Positions 27,366-35,962 of a stretch of DNA of 64,000 nt are shown here, one piece after another. Position numbers and translations under genes: made by a program. Below the pieces are notes generated by a model. It had not been told where the DNA came from. It ran no database searches and worked only from the letters and a program-made list of their open reading frames with translations. This DNA comes from Halochromatium roseum (GTDB lineage: Bacteria; Pseudomonadota; Gammaproteobacteria; Chromatiales; Chromatiaceae): NCBI RefSeq assembly GCF_016653315.1, contig NZ_NHSH01000053.1, positions 1-64,000 on the forward strand, read 5' to 3'. How positions within the stretch are numbered: position 1 is the stretch's first letter; every line of letters begins with the position of its first letter.

Positions 27366-27563
27366 TCAGGCTTTAGGCCTATCTCGCCACGAGCCGTTGC
27401 GATCCCTACTACCCGCAACGAACATCAGAGCGGGTCCGGCAATCAGCCCCCAGATCACCAAAAGTAGCCAGCTACCGCTGAGGAGTTCATCAAACCCGTA
27501 GGTAAAGCCGGCCAACGCAGCGAACCCGACAGCAATCGCGATACCAATCGAGAGAGGCAACAT
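27366..27563 (-). CDS. Small two-helix membrane protein
   Basis: 65 residues from the Met of MLPLSIGIA, chosen because GGAGG lies at the proper distance before it (a Met five codons upstream would overlap that site). Two hydrophobic helices (IGIAIAVGFAALAGFTYGF and WLLLVIWGLIAGPALMFVAG) and a basic tail, so the C-terminus is probably cytoplasmic. No function assigned. Confidence 0.6.
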   Translation of the reverse strand: MLPLSIGIAIAVGFAALAGFTYGFDELLSGSWLLLVIWGLIAGPALMFVAGSRDRNGSWRDRPKA

Positions 27564-27680
27564 ATCTGTACCCTCCATACAACAAATGTTGACTAAACAT
27601 TAGTATCTGCTTAAATATTAAGCAAGCAAAAACACCTCATATTTCAGTGATTGTCACAATTTTTTGCTAATAAACGCCGA

Positions 27681-27699
27681 TTGTTACAGCCGGTAACAA
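27681..27699. promoter_or_regulatory. Inverted repeat in AT-rich leader
   Basis: TTGTTAC-agccg-GTAACAA, 7-bp arms, in the AT-rich gap 27564-27957 between the small membrane protein gene and hslO. It may be an operator or mark a promoter region for either divergent gene. No gene is supported in this gap, but several AT-rich hexamers near 27590-27620 could be promoter boxes for the minus-strand gene. Confidence 0.4.
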
Positions 27700-27957
27700 T
27701 GAAAAACCCTGGGCCGCCGACAGCTGTAGAAAAAACACAACAGAAAGCACCCTGTGGTCACTTTTTTACAACTTCTTAACCGAGCCAGATCGCTCGACAT
27801 GGCCCTGAACAGGCGCTCCAGGCGATAACCAAAGGTCGAGACAGCCCCGGATGTATCAGCTGAGCGTCTGAACACCCATAATGGATATCAACCGAACTGA
27901 TCGACGCCCGCCTGCTGATGCGAGCCAGGCCTGCGTTCAACCGATGGTGGAGCCAGC

Positions 27958-28866
27958 ATGCTGCCCGAAACCGATTCCTTGCACCGCTTCGTATTCGAAC
28001 ATTCGCGCGTGCGCGGCGAGCTCGTCCGACTGGATGCAGCCTGGCAAGCAGTACTCGAGCGTCACAACTATCCAGGGGCCGTCAAGCAGCCGCTCGGCGA
28101 GGCCTTGGTCTCCGTGTTACTGCTCACCGCAACGCTGAAGCTTGAAGGCTCGCTGATCTTGCAGGCTCAGGGGGAAGGCCCGATTCGCACCCTGGTCGCC
28201 CAGGCCACACATGAAGCAACAGTGCGTGGACTCGCACGCTGGGAAGGTGAGATCGAAGGAGGGATCGAAGGAGGAATCGAAGGAGAGATCGAAGGTGGAG
28301 ATCTGCAGGCGCTATTTGGGAAAGGGCAGCTGGTCTTGACCATCAACGCCAAGCATCGCGACCGCTACCAGGGCATCGTGCCGCTTGAGGGCGCCGGTAT
28401 CGGCGCCGCCCTTGAGAGCTACTTTGCCTCTTCAGAACAACTGCCATCCCGCTTCTGGCTCGCGGTCAGCGACAAGCGCGCGGCCGGCCTGATGTTGCAG
28501 CGCCTGCCAGGCCCAACTGACGATGAAGACGACTGGAACCGCGCTGTTATCCTCGCTGATACCGTTCAGCCGCGTGAACTGCTCCAACAATCCACTCCTG
28601 ATCTGCTGCGACGCCTATTCCACGAAGAGAGCCTGCGCCTGTTCGAGCCAGAGCCTGTGGCCTTCCGCTGCGGATGCTCGCGCACACGGGTCGCCGATAA
28701 CCTGCGCGCCCTCGGGCGCGACGAGATCGACGATATCATCGCCCAGCAAGGACTCATCGAGGTCACCTGCGAATTTTGTAATCGCGGTTATCGTTTCGAT
28801 GCCGTCGATGCCAGAAGCCTCTTTACCGGCGTGGTCAACGCAACCGCACCGCCGGCGCAACATTAA
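27958..28866 (+). CDS. hslO: Redox-regulated chaperonin Hsp33
   Basis: 302 residues. The redox switch at the C-terminus has the four zinc-binding cysteines as FRCGCS and TCEFCNRGYRF. Oxidation releases zinc and activates the holdase. The N-terminal fold is as in E. coli HslO (about 290 residues). An insert of about 20 residues at position 96 (Glu-Gly-Gly-Ile type) comes from a 12-bp tandem repeat. The start ATG at 27958 has a GGAG site. Next gene wrbA, also linked to oxidative stress. Confidence 0.94.
   Translation: MLPETDSLHRFVFEHSRVRGELVRLDAAWQAVLERHNYPGAVKQPLGEALVSVLLLTATLKLEGSLILQAQGEGPIRTLVAQATHEATVRGLARWEGEIEGGIEGGIEGEIEGGDLQALFGKGQLVLTINAKHRDRYQGIVPLEGAGIGAALESYFASSEQLPSRFWLAVSDKRAAGLMLQRLPGPTDDEDDWNRAVILADTVQPRELLQQSTPDLLRRLFHEESLRLFEPEPVAFRCGCSRTRVADNLRALGRDEIDDIIAQQGLIEVTCEFCNRGYRFDAVDARSLFTGVVNATAPPAQH
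28243..28302 (+). repeat. 12-bp tandem repeat inside hslO
   Basis: Five in-frame units, starting GAAGGTGAGATC then GAAGGAGGGATC and close variants, coding for an EGGI/EGEI run. Phase is kept, so change in copy number would only alter linker length. Confidence 0.85.
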
Positions 28867-28921
28867 AGGCGACGGCCCGAGCGCACGGCGATAGAGCCCC
28901 TGAGCGGCGCTGACACGCTGA

Positions 28922-29623
<702 letters not shown>

Positions 29624-29632
29624 GATATCGCG

Positions 29633-30397
29633 GTGCAAGAGCGGTATCCACCGCAGCTCCCGCTCGCACTGCGCCAGCCCGAGCCACGCGGCCTTGATGG
29701 CTTCATCGCGCACGGCAATGGCGCTGCCTTGGCCGCGGTTCGGCAATGGGCCGATGGCAGCGGCGAGCCTTATATCTACCTGCATGGCGGCGCCGCGAGC
29801 GGGAAATCGCAGCTGCTGGTTTGCGCCGCCGGCGAGGTCCGTCAACGTGGACTCGGCGTGGTCTACCTGCCCTTGGATACGCCCCGCCTAACACCGGCCG
29901 TACTCGATGACCTCGAGCAACGCGACGCCATTCTGCTCGACGCCCTGCAGGCGATCGTCGGCAATACCGTCTGGGAACAAGCGCTGTTCAATCTCTACAA
30001 CCGGGTGCGCGATGCCGGCCGACGTCTGCTCGCGGCTGCACGCCAACCCGCGGGCCGGCTCGGCATTCGGCTGCCCGATCTCGCTTCGCGCCTCGCCGCC
30101 GGCCCCAGCTATAACCTGCGGCCACTCAGCGACGCCGGCCGCGCCGAACTGTTGCGCATTGGCGCCGAGCAGCGCGGCCTGCGCTTTGGCGACGCGATGA
30201 TCAGCTACATCCTCAGCCGCTGCCCACGCGATCCAGGCGCACTCTCCGCCCTGCTCGACGAGATCGACCGCACCGCGTTGGCCGAGCAGCGACAACCCTC
30301 GATCCGATCGATTGGCCGACTGCTCGAGCGACTCGAGCACACAGGCAGCGACTCCAGTGCTGATCAAACCCCAAACGCGCCCGATCGTCGCGCCTAA
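29633..30397 (+). CDS. hda: DnaA regulatory inactivator Hda
   Basis: 254 residues with a GTG start. DnaA-type AAA+ domain without a DNA-binding domain: Walker A GGAASGKSQLL and sensor/arginine-finger region RLLAAARQPAGRLGIRLPDLASRL. The N-terminus MQERYPPQLPLAL has the QLPL clamp-binding motif typical of Hda. It works with the sliding clamp to promote ATP hydrolysis by DnaA. The C-terminal 20 residues are disordered. Confidence 0.92.
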   Translation: MQERYPPQLPLALRQPEPRGLDGFIAHGNGAALAAVRQWADGSGEPYIYLHGGAASGKSQLLVCAAGEVRQRGLGVVYLPLDTPRLTPAVLDDLEQRDAILLDALQAIVGNTVWEQALFNLYNRVRDAGRRLLAAARQPAGRLGIRLPDLASRLAAGPSYNLRPLSDAGRAELLRIGAEQRGLRFGDAMISYILSRCPRDPGALSALLDEIDRTALAEQRQPSIRSIGRLLERLEHTGSDSSADQTPNAPDRRA

Positions 30398-30398
30398 G

Positions 30399-30444
30399 GC
30401 TGATGGCGCGGCAGCACCCTGAAACAGGAATCACTTGAGATTCA
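30399..30444. repeat. REP-like dispersed repeat after hda
   Basis: Inverted copy of the family also found at 2619, 5889 and 35862. The order here is TGATGGCGCGGCAGCA, then GAATCACTTGAGATTC. The second part forms a hairpin (GAATC..GATTC). It lies right behind the hda stop and may serve as its transcript end. Confidence 0.65.
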
Positions 30445-30480
30445 CATTCACAACCATGGCGCATCACCACTCAGGGCAAT

Positions 30481-30545
30481 GAGGCGCTGGCGATGAGGCG
30501 CTGGCGATGAGGCGCTGGCGATGAGGCGCTGGCGATGAGGCGCTT
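30481..30545. repeat. 14-bp tandem repeat upstream of hoxU
   Basis: Four perfect copies of GAGGCGCTGGCGAT followed by a partial fifth. Found in the 280-bp gap between hda and hoxU, about 135 bp before the hoxU start. The gap contains no supported gene. Confidence 0.85.
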
Positions 30546-30678
30546 GTTACATGGAAACACCGCTCAGTGCATGGCTTAAGAAGCCACGCTCAGACATGCG
30601 TCCGTCGCAGCGGTCGTGTATCGTCAGGCCTTGGGCCTAACGCAGCACTTAATCTCCTCGCCTGATACGGGAAGACCG

Positions 30679-31410
30679 ATGCCAATCATCGCCACGCAAC
30701 CAAGTGTCCGCGTCGTCACGCTCCGGATCGACGGTCAAGATCTATCCGCGCGCGAAGACGAGACCATCATCGAAGTCTGCCGCGAGAACAAGATCCCGAT
30801 CCCCAGCCTGTGCTGGATGGAGGGACTCTCCGTGGTCGGCGCCTGCCGCCTCTGTATGGTCGAGGTGGCCGGTCAAAACCGCCTACTCGCCGCCTGCGCG
30901 ACGCGCGTCACCGAGGGCATGGAGATCACCACCAACTCCGAGAAGCTGCAGCGCTATCGACGCACCCTGGTCGAGCTGCTGTTCGCCGAGCGCAATCATG
31001 TCTGCTCGGTCTGCGTCTCCAATGGCCATTGCGAGCTGCAATGGCTCGCCAACAGCTGCGGCGTTGACCATGTGCGCATGCCTTACCGCAATCACGGCTA
31101 CGCGGTCGACAGCACCCATGAGATGTTTCGCCTCGACCACAACCGCTGCGTGCTCTGTACCCGCTGCGTGCGCGTCTGCGACGAGATCGAGGGCGCCCAC
31201 ACCTGGGATGTGATGGGCCGTGGCAGCGACTGCCAGGTGATCACCGATCTCGCCAAGCCATGGGGCGACAGTGACACCTGCACCAGCTGCGGCAAGTGCG
31301 TGCAGGTCTGTCCGACCGGCGCCCTGGTCAAACAGGGCACTTCCGTCGGTGAAATGGTCAAAGATCAGCACTTTCTGCCGATTCTTGCTCGACGGAGATC
31401 CGCACGATGA
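30679..31410 (+). CDS. hoxU: HoxU, iron-sulfur subunit of NAD-linked [NiFe] hydrogenase diaphorase
   Basis: 243 residues from the Met of [10 protein letters not shown]. An N-terminal [2Fe-2S] domain ([21 protein letters not shown]), a His-Cys3 site ([13 protein letters not shown]) and two [4Fe-4S] motifs ([13 protein letters not shown] and [14 protein letters not shown]) match HoxU and the N-terminal part of NuoG. It carries electrons between HoxY and the flavin subunit HoxF. The hoxE and hoxF genes that normally precede hoxU are absent here; hda lies upstream instead. Its stop overlaps the hoxY start. Confidence 0.92.
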   Translation: MPIIATQPSVRVVTLRIDGQDLSAREDETIIEVCRENKIPIPSLCWMEGLSVVGACRLCMVEVAGQNRLLAACATRVTEGMEITTNSEKLQRYRRTLVELLFAERNHVCSVCVSNGHCELQWLANSCGVDHVRMPYRNHGYAVDSTHEMFRLDHNRCVLCTRCVRVCDEIEGAHTWDVMGRGSDCQVITDLAKPWGDSDTCTSCGKCVQVCPTGALVKQGTSVGEMVKDQHFLPILARRRSAR

Positions 31411-32036
31411 GCGCTCAGCCCGAAGCCACAGCAGCCAGCTCACAGGCTGGCCATCCAACCCCCGACACCCAAGCACCACTCGGCGTAGCCAGCAACAGCA
31501 GCGGGAGCAAGGTCACCGTCGCAACCATCTGGCTCGACGGCTGTTCTGGGTGCCACATGTCGTTCCTCGACATGGACGAGCGTCTGGTCGACCTGGCGCA
31601 GAAGATCGATATCGTCTACAGCCCTCTGGTCGACAGCAAGGAGCTGCCCGAGCAGGTCGACGTCGGCATCATCGAAGGCTCGATCAGCAACGAAGAAGAC
31701 CTGCACAAGGCAAAGCTGTTCCGCGAGCGCTGCAAGCTCCTGGTCAGCCTTGGCGACTGCGCGGTGAACGGCAACGTCCCGGCAATGCGCAATGCGTTCA
31801 AGCTCGACAACGTCTATGAGCGCGCCTATCTCGAGAACGTGAACACCCGTCCGCAGATTCCAACCCAAGGCGTTCCAGCCCTGCTACAGACCGTCTTGCC
31901 GGTGCATGCTGTGGTCGATGTCGACGTCTTCATCCCTGGCTGCCCGCCGCAGGCCGACACCATCCATTACGTGCTGAGCGAGCTGCTCGAAGGTCGCGTG
32001 CCGGAGCCGCTGCGCATGACCCGATTCGGCGCTTGA
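31407..32036 (+). CDS. hoxY: HoxY, small subunit of bidirectional [NiFe] hydrogenase
   Basis: 209 residues. The proximal [4Fe-4S] cluster ligands are in [14 protein letters not shown], with further Cys in SLGDCAVNG and the C-terminal [12 protein letters not shown]. The first 35 residues are low-complexity and probably disordered, longer than in most HoxY. Overlaps hoxU by four bases (ATGA). No twin-arginine signal, so the enzyme is cytoplasmic as expected for group 3d hydrogenases. Confidence 0.93.
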   Translation: MSAQPEATAASSQAGHPTPDTQAPLGVASNSSGSKVTVATIWLDGCSGCHMSFLDMDERLVDLAQKIDIVYSPLVDSKELPEQVDVGIIEGSISNEEDLHKAKLFRERCKLLVSLGDCAVNGNVPAMRNAFKLDNVYERAYLENVNTRPQIPTQGVPALLQTVLPVHAVVDVDVFIPGCPPQADTIHYVLSELLEGRVPEPLRMTRFGA

Positions 32037-32114
32037 GCTCAGGCCAAGCGCCTTACATCCGAGCCCAGACCCTGACACCCCCCAACAACGCCTGACGCCC
32101 TGGACTAAGCGACC

Positions 32115-33548
32115 ATGAGCCGAACCATCAGCATCGACCCGGTCACCCGCATCGAGGGCCACGCCCGCATCTCGCTGCAGCTCGCCGACAGCGGCGAGGT
32201 CGAAGACGCCAAGTTCCATCTGACCCAGTTCCGCGGCTTCGAGAAGTTCTGCGAGGGCCGGCCCTACCGCGAGATGCCGGCGCTCACCGCGCGCACCTGC
32301 GGCATCTGCCCAGTCAGCCATCTGCTCGCCTCCAACAAGGCCTGCGACGACCTGCTCGCAGTGACCATCCCGCCGACGGCCGAGAAGCTACGACGGATCA
32401 TGAACCTAGCGCAGCTGCTGCAGTCGCACGCGCTCTCATTCTTCCACCTGTCATCACCGGATCTGCTGCTCGGCTGGGACTCCGACCCCGTCAAACGCAA
32501 CATCTTCGGCGTCATGGCCAAAGACCCCGAGCTGGCCAAGCAGGGCATCAAGCTGCGCCAGATCGGCCAGACCATCATCGAGATCCTCGGCGGCAAGAAG
32601 ATCCATCCAACCTGGGTCGTGCCGGGTGGCGTCAGCGAACCGCTCGACAGCGACAAGCGCGAAGCCATGCTGAAGATGTTGCCCGAAGCGCTGACCATCG
32701 CCAAGGACACCTATGGCCTGTTCAAGACCATGGTGCCCAAGTTCAAGGACGAGGCCGAGCACTTCGGCACCATGCCGACCCTGTTCCTGTCGCTGGTCTC
32801 GAACAAGGGTCAGCTCGAACACTACGACGGCCTCATCCGCATCAAGGACGCGCAAGGCCGGATTGTTGAAGACAGGGTGCCGCCGTCCGACTACCCGCGC
32901 ATCATCGGCGAAGCGGTCGAGGACTTCAGCTACATGAAGTTCCCCTACTACAAGCCGATGGGCTACCCGAACGGCATCTATCGGGTTGGCCCACTCGCCC
33001 GGCTCAACAATGCCGAGAGCTGCGGCACGCCGTTCGCCGATGTCGCCCTGGCCGAGTTCCACATGCTGCAGGAAGACTCGAGCCCGGTGCGCTCCAGCTT
33101 CCACTACCATTACGCGCGCCTGGTCGAGATCATCTTCGCCATCGAGATGATGCAGCGGCTGCTCAAGGACCCGAGCATCCTCGACACCCGGGTTCGCGCC
33201 CATGCGCGCGGCAACCGCGACGAGGGCATCGGCGTCTCCGAGGCGCCGCGCGGCATCCTGATGCATCACTACAAGATCGACGAGGCCGGCCTGATCAACT
33301 GGGTCGATCTGATCATCGCCACTGGCCACAACAACCTGGCCATGAACCAGAGCATCAAGCAGGTCGCCGATGCCTATGTCGATGGCAATAAGCTCAGCGA
33401 AGGCATGCTGAATCGGGTCGAGGCGGTGATCCGCTGCTACGATCCCTGCCTATCCTGTGCCTCGCACGCCTTTGGCCAGATGCCGCTGAGCATCGAACTC
33501 AAGGATGCCTCTGGGGCTGTGATCGACCGGCTAGTGCGCGACGCATGA
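32115..33548 (+). CDS. hoxH: HoxH, catalytic large subunit of bidirectional [NiFe] hydrogenase
   Basis: 477 residues. The NiFe ligands are visible as Cys62/Cys65 in RTCGICPVSH and Cys445/Cys448 in DPCLSCASHA. A C-terminal extension of about 25 residues after His451-Ala452 is the part removed by a maturation protease (encoded next). It begins RTISIDPVTRIEGHA, the standard large-subunit start. It reversibly oxidises H2 with electrons going to NAD(P) through the diaphorase. Overlaps hoxW by four bases. Confidence 0.96.
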   Translation: MSRTISIDPVTRIEGHARISLQLADSGEVEDAKFHLTQFRGFEKFCEGRPYREMPALTARTCGICPVSHLLASNKACDDLLAVTIPPTAEKLRRIMNLAQLLQSHALSFFHLSSPDLLLGWDSDPVKRNIFGVMAKDPELAKQGIKLRQIGQTIIEILGGKKIHPTWVVPGGVSEPLDSDKREAMLKMLPEALTIAKDTYGLFKTMVPKFKDEAEHFGTMPTLFLSLVSNKGQLEHYDGLIRIKDAQGRIVEDRVPPSDYPRIIGEAVEDFSYMKFPYYKPMGYPNGIYRVGPLARLNNAESCGTPFADVALAEFHMLQEDSSPVRSSFHYHYARLVEIIFAIEMMQRLLKDPSILDTRVRAHARGNRDEGIGVSEAPRGILMHHYKIDEAGLINWVDLIIATGHNNLAMNQSIKQVADAYVDGNKLSEGMLNRVEAVIRCYDPCLSCASHAFGQMPLSIELKDASGAVIDRLVRDA

Positions 33549-34156
33549 ACATTGGTCAAGCGACTGTCGAAAGCGCCCAAGAGCAGCAAGAGGGGCAGCG
33601 GCAGGAGGGGCAGCAGCAGGAGCTGCAGGAAGACCAGGAGCAGCAGACCAAAGCACGACTGCTGCGGGCGCTGGTGATCGGCTATGGCAGCCCGATCCGC
33701 GGCGATGACGCGCTTGGGCCATTGGTTGCCGATCGACTCCAGGAGCGCTTTGCCAACCAGCCACAGCTATGCGCGCAGCCGCGGGCTCAGACCGAGACGC
33801 CCACCGGAGCGGTCGAGATCCAGGCGCGCCACATCCTGACCGCCGAGCTTGTCGACGACCTGGCACGCACCGAGCGCGTCATCTTCGTCGACGCCGCGAT
33901 CGACACCTCGCCTGGGCAGGTCAGACGCCGGCGCCTATCGCCAGACCGAACCGCCCTCTCGACCATGGCGCACTTCCATGACCCGCGCGAGTTGCTGGCC
34001 TGGTGCGAGGCGCTCTATCAGCGCGCCCCCGAGGCCTGGCTGGTCTCCGGCGGCGGGGCCGAGTGGGGTTATGCCTGCTATGCCCTGAGCGAAACCGCGC
34101 AGCAGGCGTTAGAGCCGATGATCGCCGAAGTCATGTCGCTGATCGACGCGACTTAG
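33545..34156 (+). CDS. hoxW: HoxW, hydrogenase maturation protease
   Basis: 203 residues. The HybD/HycI-type fold starts at VIGYGSPIRGDDALGPLVADRL (about residue 42), with a nickel-binding Glu/Asp in the usual places (GDDALG; FVDAA). It cuts the C-terminal tail of HoxH after nickel insertion. The first 35 residues are almost only Gln and Glu, and probably disordered or caused by an early start. Translationally coupled to hoxH. Confidence 0.88.
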   Translation: MNIGQATVESAQEQQEGQRQEGQQQELQEDQEQQTKARLLRALVIGYGSPIRGDDALGPLVADRLQERFANQPQLCAQPRAQTETPTGAVEIQARHILTAELVDDLARTERVIFVDAAIDTSPGQVRRRRLSPDRTALSTMAHFHDPRELLAWCEALYQRAPEAWLVSGGGAEWGYACYALSETAQQALEPMIAEVMSLIDAT

Positions 34157-34181
34157 TTGCAACCCGACTCAGTCACTTAGT

Positions 34182-34260
34182 GGCTGTTCATGTTCTACTT
34201 CCCGATCATCACTCAACCATGGCCCTCAGATCGGGCAGAAGTTGATCGACAGTTTCTTTG
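34182..34260. repeat. Dispersed repeat before serB, second copy of 2529-2618
   Basis: Shares GGCTGTTCATGTTCTACTT, ATCACTCAACC and ATCGGGCAGAAGTTGATCGA with the copy upstream of zapB (small substitutions). Its two halves are partly complementary (TTCCCGATC..GATCGGGCAG), so it can fold as a long imperfect hairpin like a small non-autonomous element. Located in the 248-bp gap between hoxW and serB. Confidence 0.7.
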
Positions 34261-34404
34261 CGGCTTCGCGTCAGCTCTGCTCTATCTGGCATGATCCAGA
34301 CCTGCAAGGTTTGAGCCTAACCAACAGCGCTCGACCTTTCGCGATACTTAAGATGCGCTCGGATGACAGGAGACCCATGCCGAGACCGGGAGACAGCAAC
34401 GCTC

Positions 34405-35811
34405 ATGCGCGAAATCGTTCAAATCGACATCTCTGGGAGTGATAAGCCGGGCATCACCAAGGCCCTGACGCAGGTGCTGGCGCGCTACGACGTGACCGTA
34501 CTCGACATCGGCCAGTCGGTGATCCATAACACACTGGCCCTCGGCCTCCTGGTAGAGCTACCGGAAGAGCCGGCCGGCTGCCCGGTGTTCAAGGAGCTGT
34601 TGTTCAGTGCCCATGAGCTCGGACTCGATGTGCGCTTCACCCCGGTCGCCGCCGATGCCTACGAGGACTGGGTCGCTGAACAGGGCCAGGCGCGCCACAT
34701 CCTGACGCTTCTTGGGCGCGAGATCAGCGCCGCGCAGATCGCACAGGTCGCCGCTGTCGTCACGCAAAACCAGCTCAACATTGAGCAGATCTCTAGGGTC
34801 TCTGGTCGGATCACGCGCCGGACTACTGGTGCTGTCGACCTTAGTACCGACATTGGCGTCGCTGTCAGCGCAACTGCAAGAACCAACGACAGCGGCAGCG
34901 CTAACGCGAGCAGCAGCATCAATGCCAACGCGAGCACCAGCGCAGAGATCAGCACCAGCGCGAGTGGCAGCGCGAGCGGCAGTAGCAACGCCAGCGTCAA
35001 TGCCAACAGACCCCAGCGCCCGGCCTGCGTGCAGCTCTGGCTCAAAGGCCCGGTCGCCGATGTTGACGCGCTGCACGCCAGCTTCCTTGAGCTTGGCAGC
35101 CAACTCGATGTGGACATCGCCATCCAGGAAGACGACATCTTCCGCCGCAACCGGCGCTTAGTCTGCTTCGACATGGACTCGACCCTGATCCAGACCGAGG
35201 TGATCGATGAGTTGGCCGCTGCCGCCGGCGTCGGCCCCCAGGTCGCCGAGATCACCGAGCGCGCCATGCAGGGCGAACTCGACTTCAGCGAGAGCTTCCG
35301 CCGTCGCATGGCCCTACTCGAAGGGCTCGACGAGTCGGTACTGAGCGAGATCGCCGAACGGCTGCCGATCACCGACGGCGCCGAACGACTGATCGGCGCG
35401 CTGAAGCAGCTCGGCTACCGGGTCGCGATCCTCTCCGGCGGCTTCACCTACTTCGCCGAACATCTGCAACGCCGGCTCGGCATCGACGATGTCCACGCCA
35501 ATCAGCTCGAATTCGAGCATGGCCGACTCACCGGCCGCGTCACCGGCCGCATCGTCGATGGCCAGCGCAAGGCCGAGTTGCTGCGCGAGATCGCCGCCCG
35601 CGAAGGCATCCGGCTGGAACAGGTCATCGCCGTCGGCGATGGCGCCAACGACCTGCCGATGCTCTCGATTGCCGGGCTCGGCATCGCCTTCCACGCCAAG
35701 CCGCTGGTCAAGGAGCAGGCGCGTCATTCCATCGCCACCGTCGGGCTGGACGGCATCCTCTATCTGATCGGCATGCGCGATCGGGACTTGGAGGCCTTGG
35801 GAAGGGGGTAA
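34405..35811 (+). CDS. serB: Phosphoserine phosphatase with ACT domain
   Basis: 468 residues from the Met of MREIVQIDISG. The N-terminal ACT-type region is followed by a HAD phosphatase domain with the nucleophile Asp in CFDMDSTLIQTE, motif II in ILSGGFTYF and motif III/IV in GDGANDLPML. It makes serine from phosphoserine. Odd: between ACT halves, about residues 150-205 form a Ser/Ala/Asn/Gly-rich segment, low in complexity and not found in typical SerB (about 400 residues or less). The phosphatase core is intact, so activity should be kept. Confidence 0.94.
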   Translation: MREIVQIDISGSDKPGITKALTQVLARYDVTVLDIGQSVIHNTLALGLLVELPEEPAGCPVFKELLFSAHELGLDVRFTPVAADAYEDWVAEQGQARHILTLLGREISAAQIAQVAAVVTQNQLNIEQISRVSGRITRRTTGAVDLSTDIGVAVSATARTNDSGSANASSSINANASTSAEISTSASGSASGSSNASVNANRPQRPACVQLWLKGPVADVDALHASFLELGSQLDVDIAIQEDDIFRRNRRLVCFDMDSTLIQTEVIDELAAAAGVGPQVAEITERAMQGELDFSESFRRRMALLEGLDESVLSEIAERLPITDGAERLIGALKQLGYRVAILSGGFTYFAEHLQRRLGIDDVHANQLEFEHGRLTGRVTGRIVDGQRKAELLREIAAREGIRLEQVIAVGDGANDLPMLSIAGLGIAFHAKPLVKEQARHSIATVGLDGILYLIGMRDRDLEALGRG

Positions 35812-35861
35812 AAGAACGGCTCGCCAGCCTCAGGGCTGATCTCTAGAGAGCCTTGCCCTAA

Positions 35862-35909
35862 CGCTAATGGCGCGGCGCCATCCCGGAAAATGAATCGCGT
35901 GAGATTCAC
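35862..35909. repeat. REP-like dispersed repeat between serB and brxL
   Basis: Best-preserved copy of the family: ATGGCGCGGCGCCAT is a perfect palindrome around a central G, and GAATCGCGTGAGATTC forms a second hairpin. Lies between the convergent serB and brxL genes and could terminate both. Confidence 0.75.
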
Positions 35910-35962
35910 GTTAAATGGCGAGTCGCCGTGATCGACATTTGGCGCTCGTGCGCAGGGCGCAA

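Noticed and set aside
30481-30545. CRISPR array
   Set aside because: The 14-bp units are directly adjacent with no unique spacers; simple tandem repeat.
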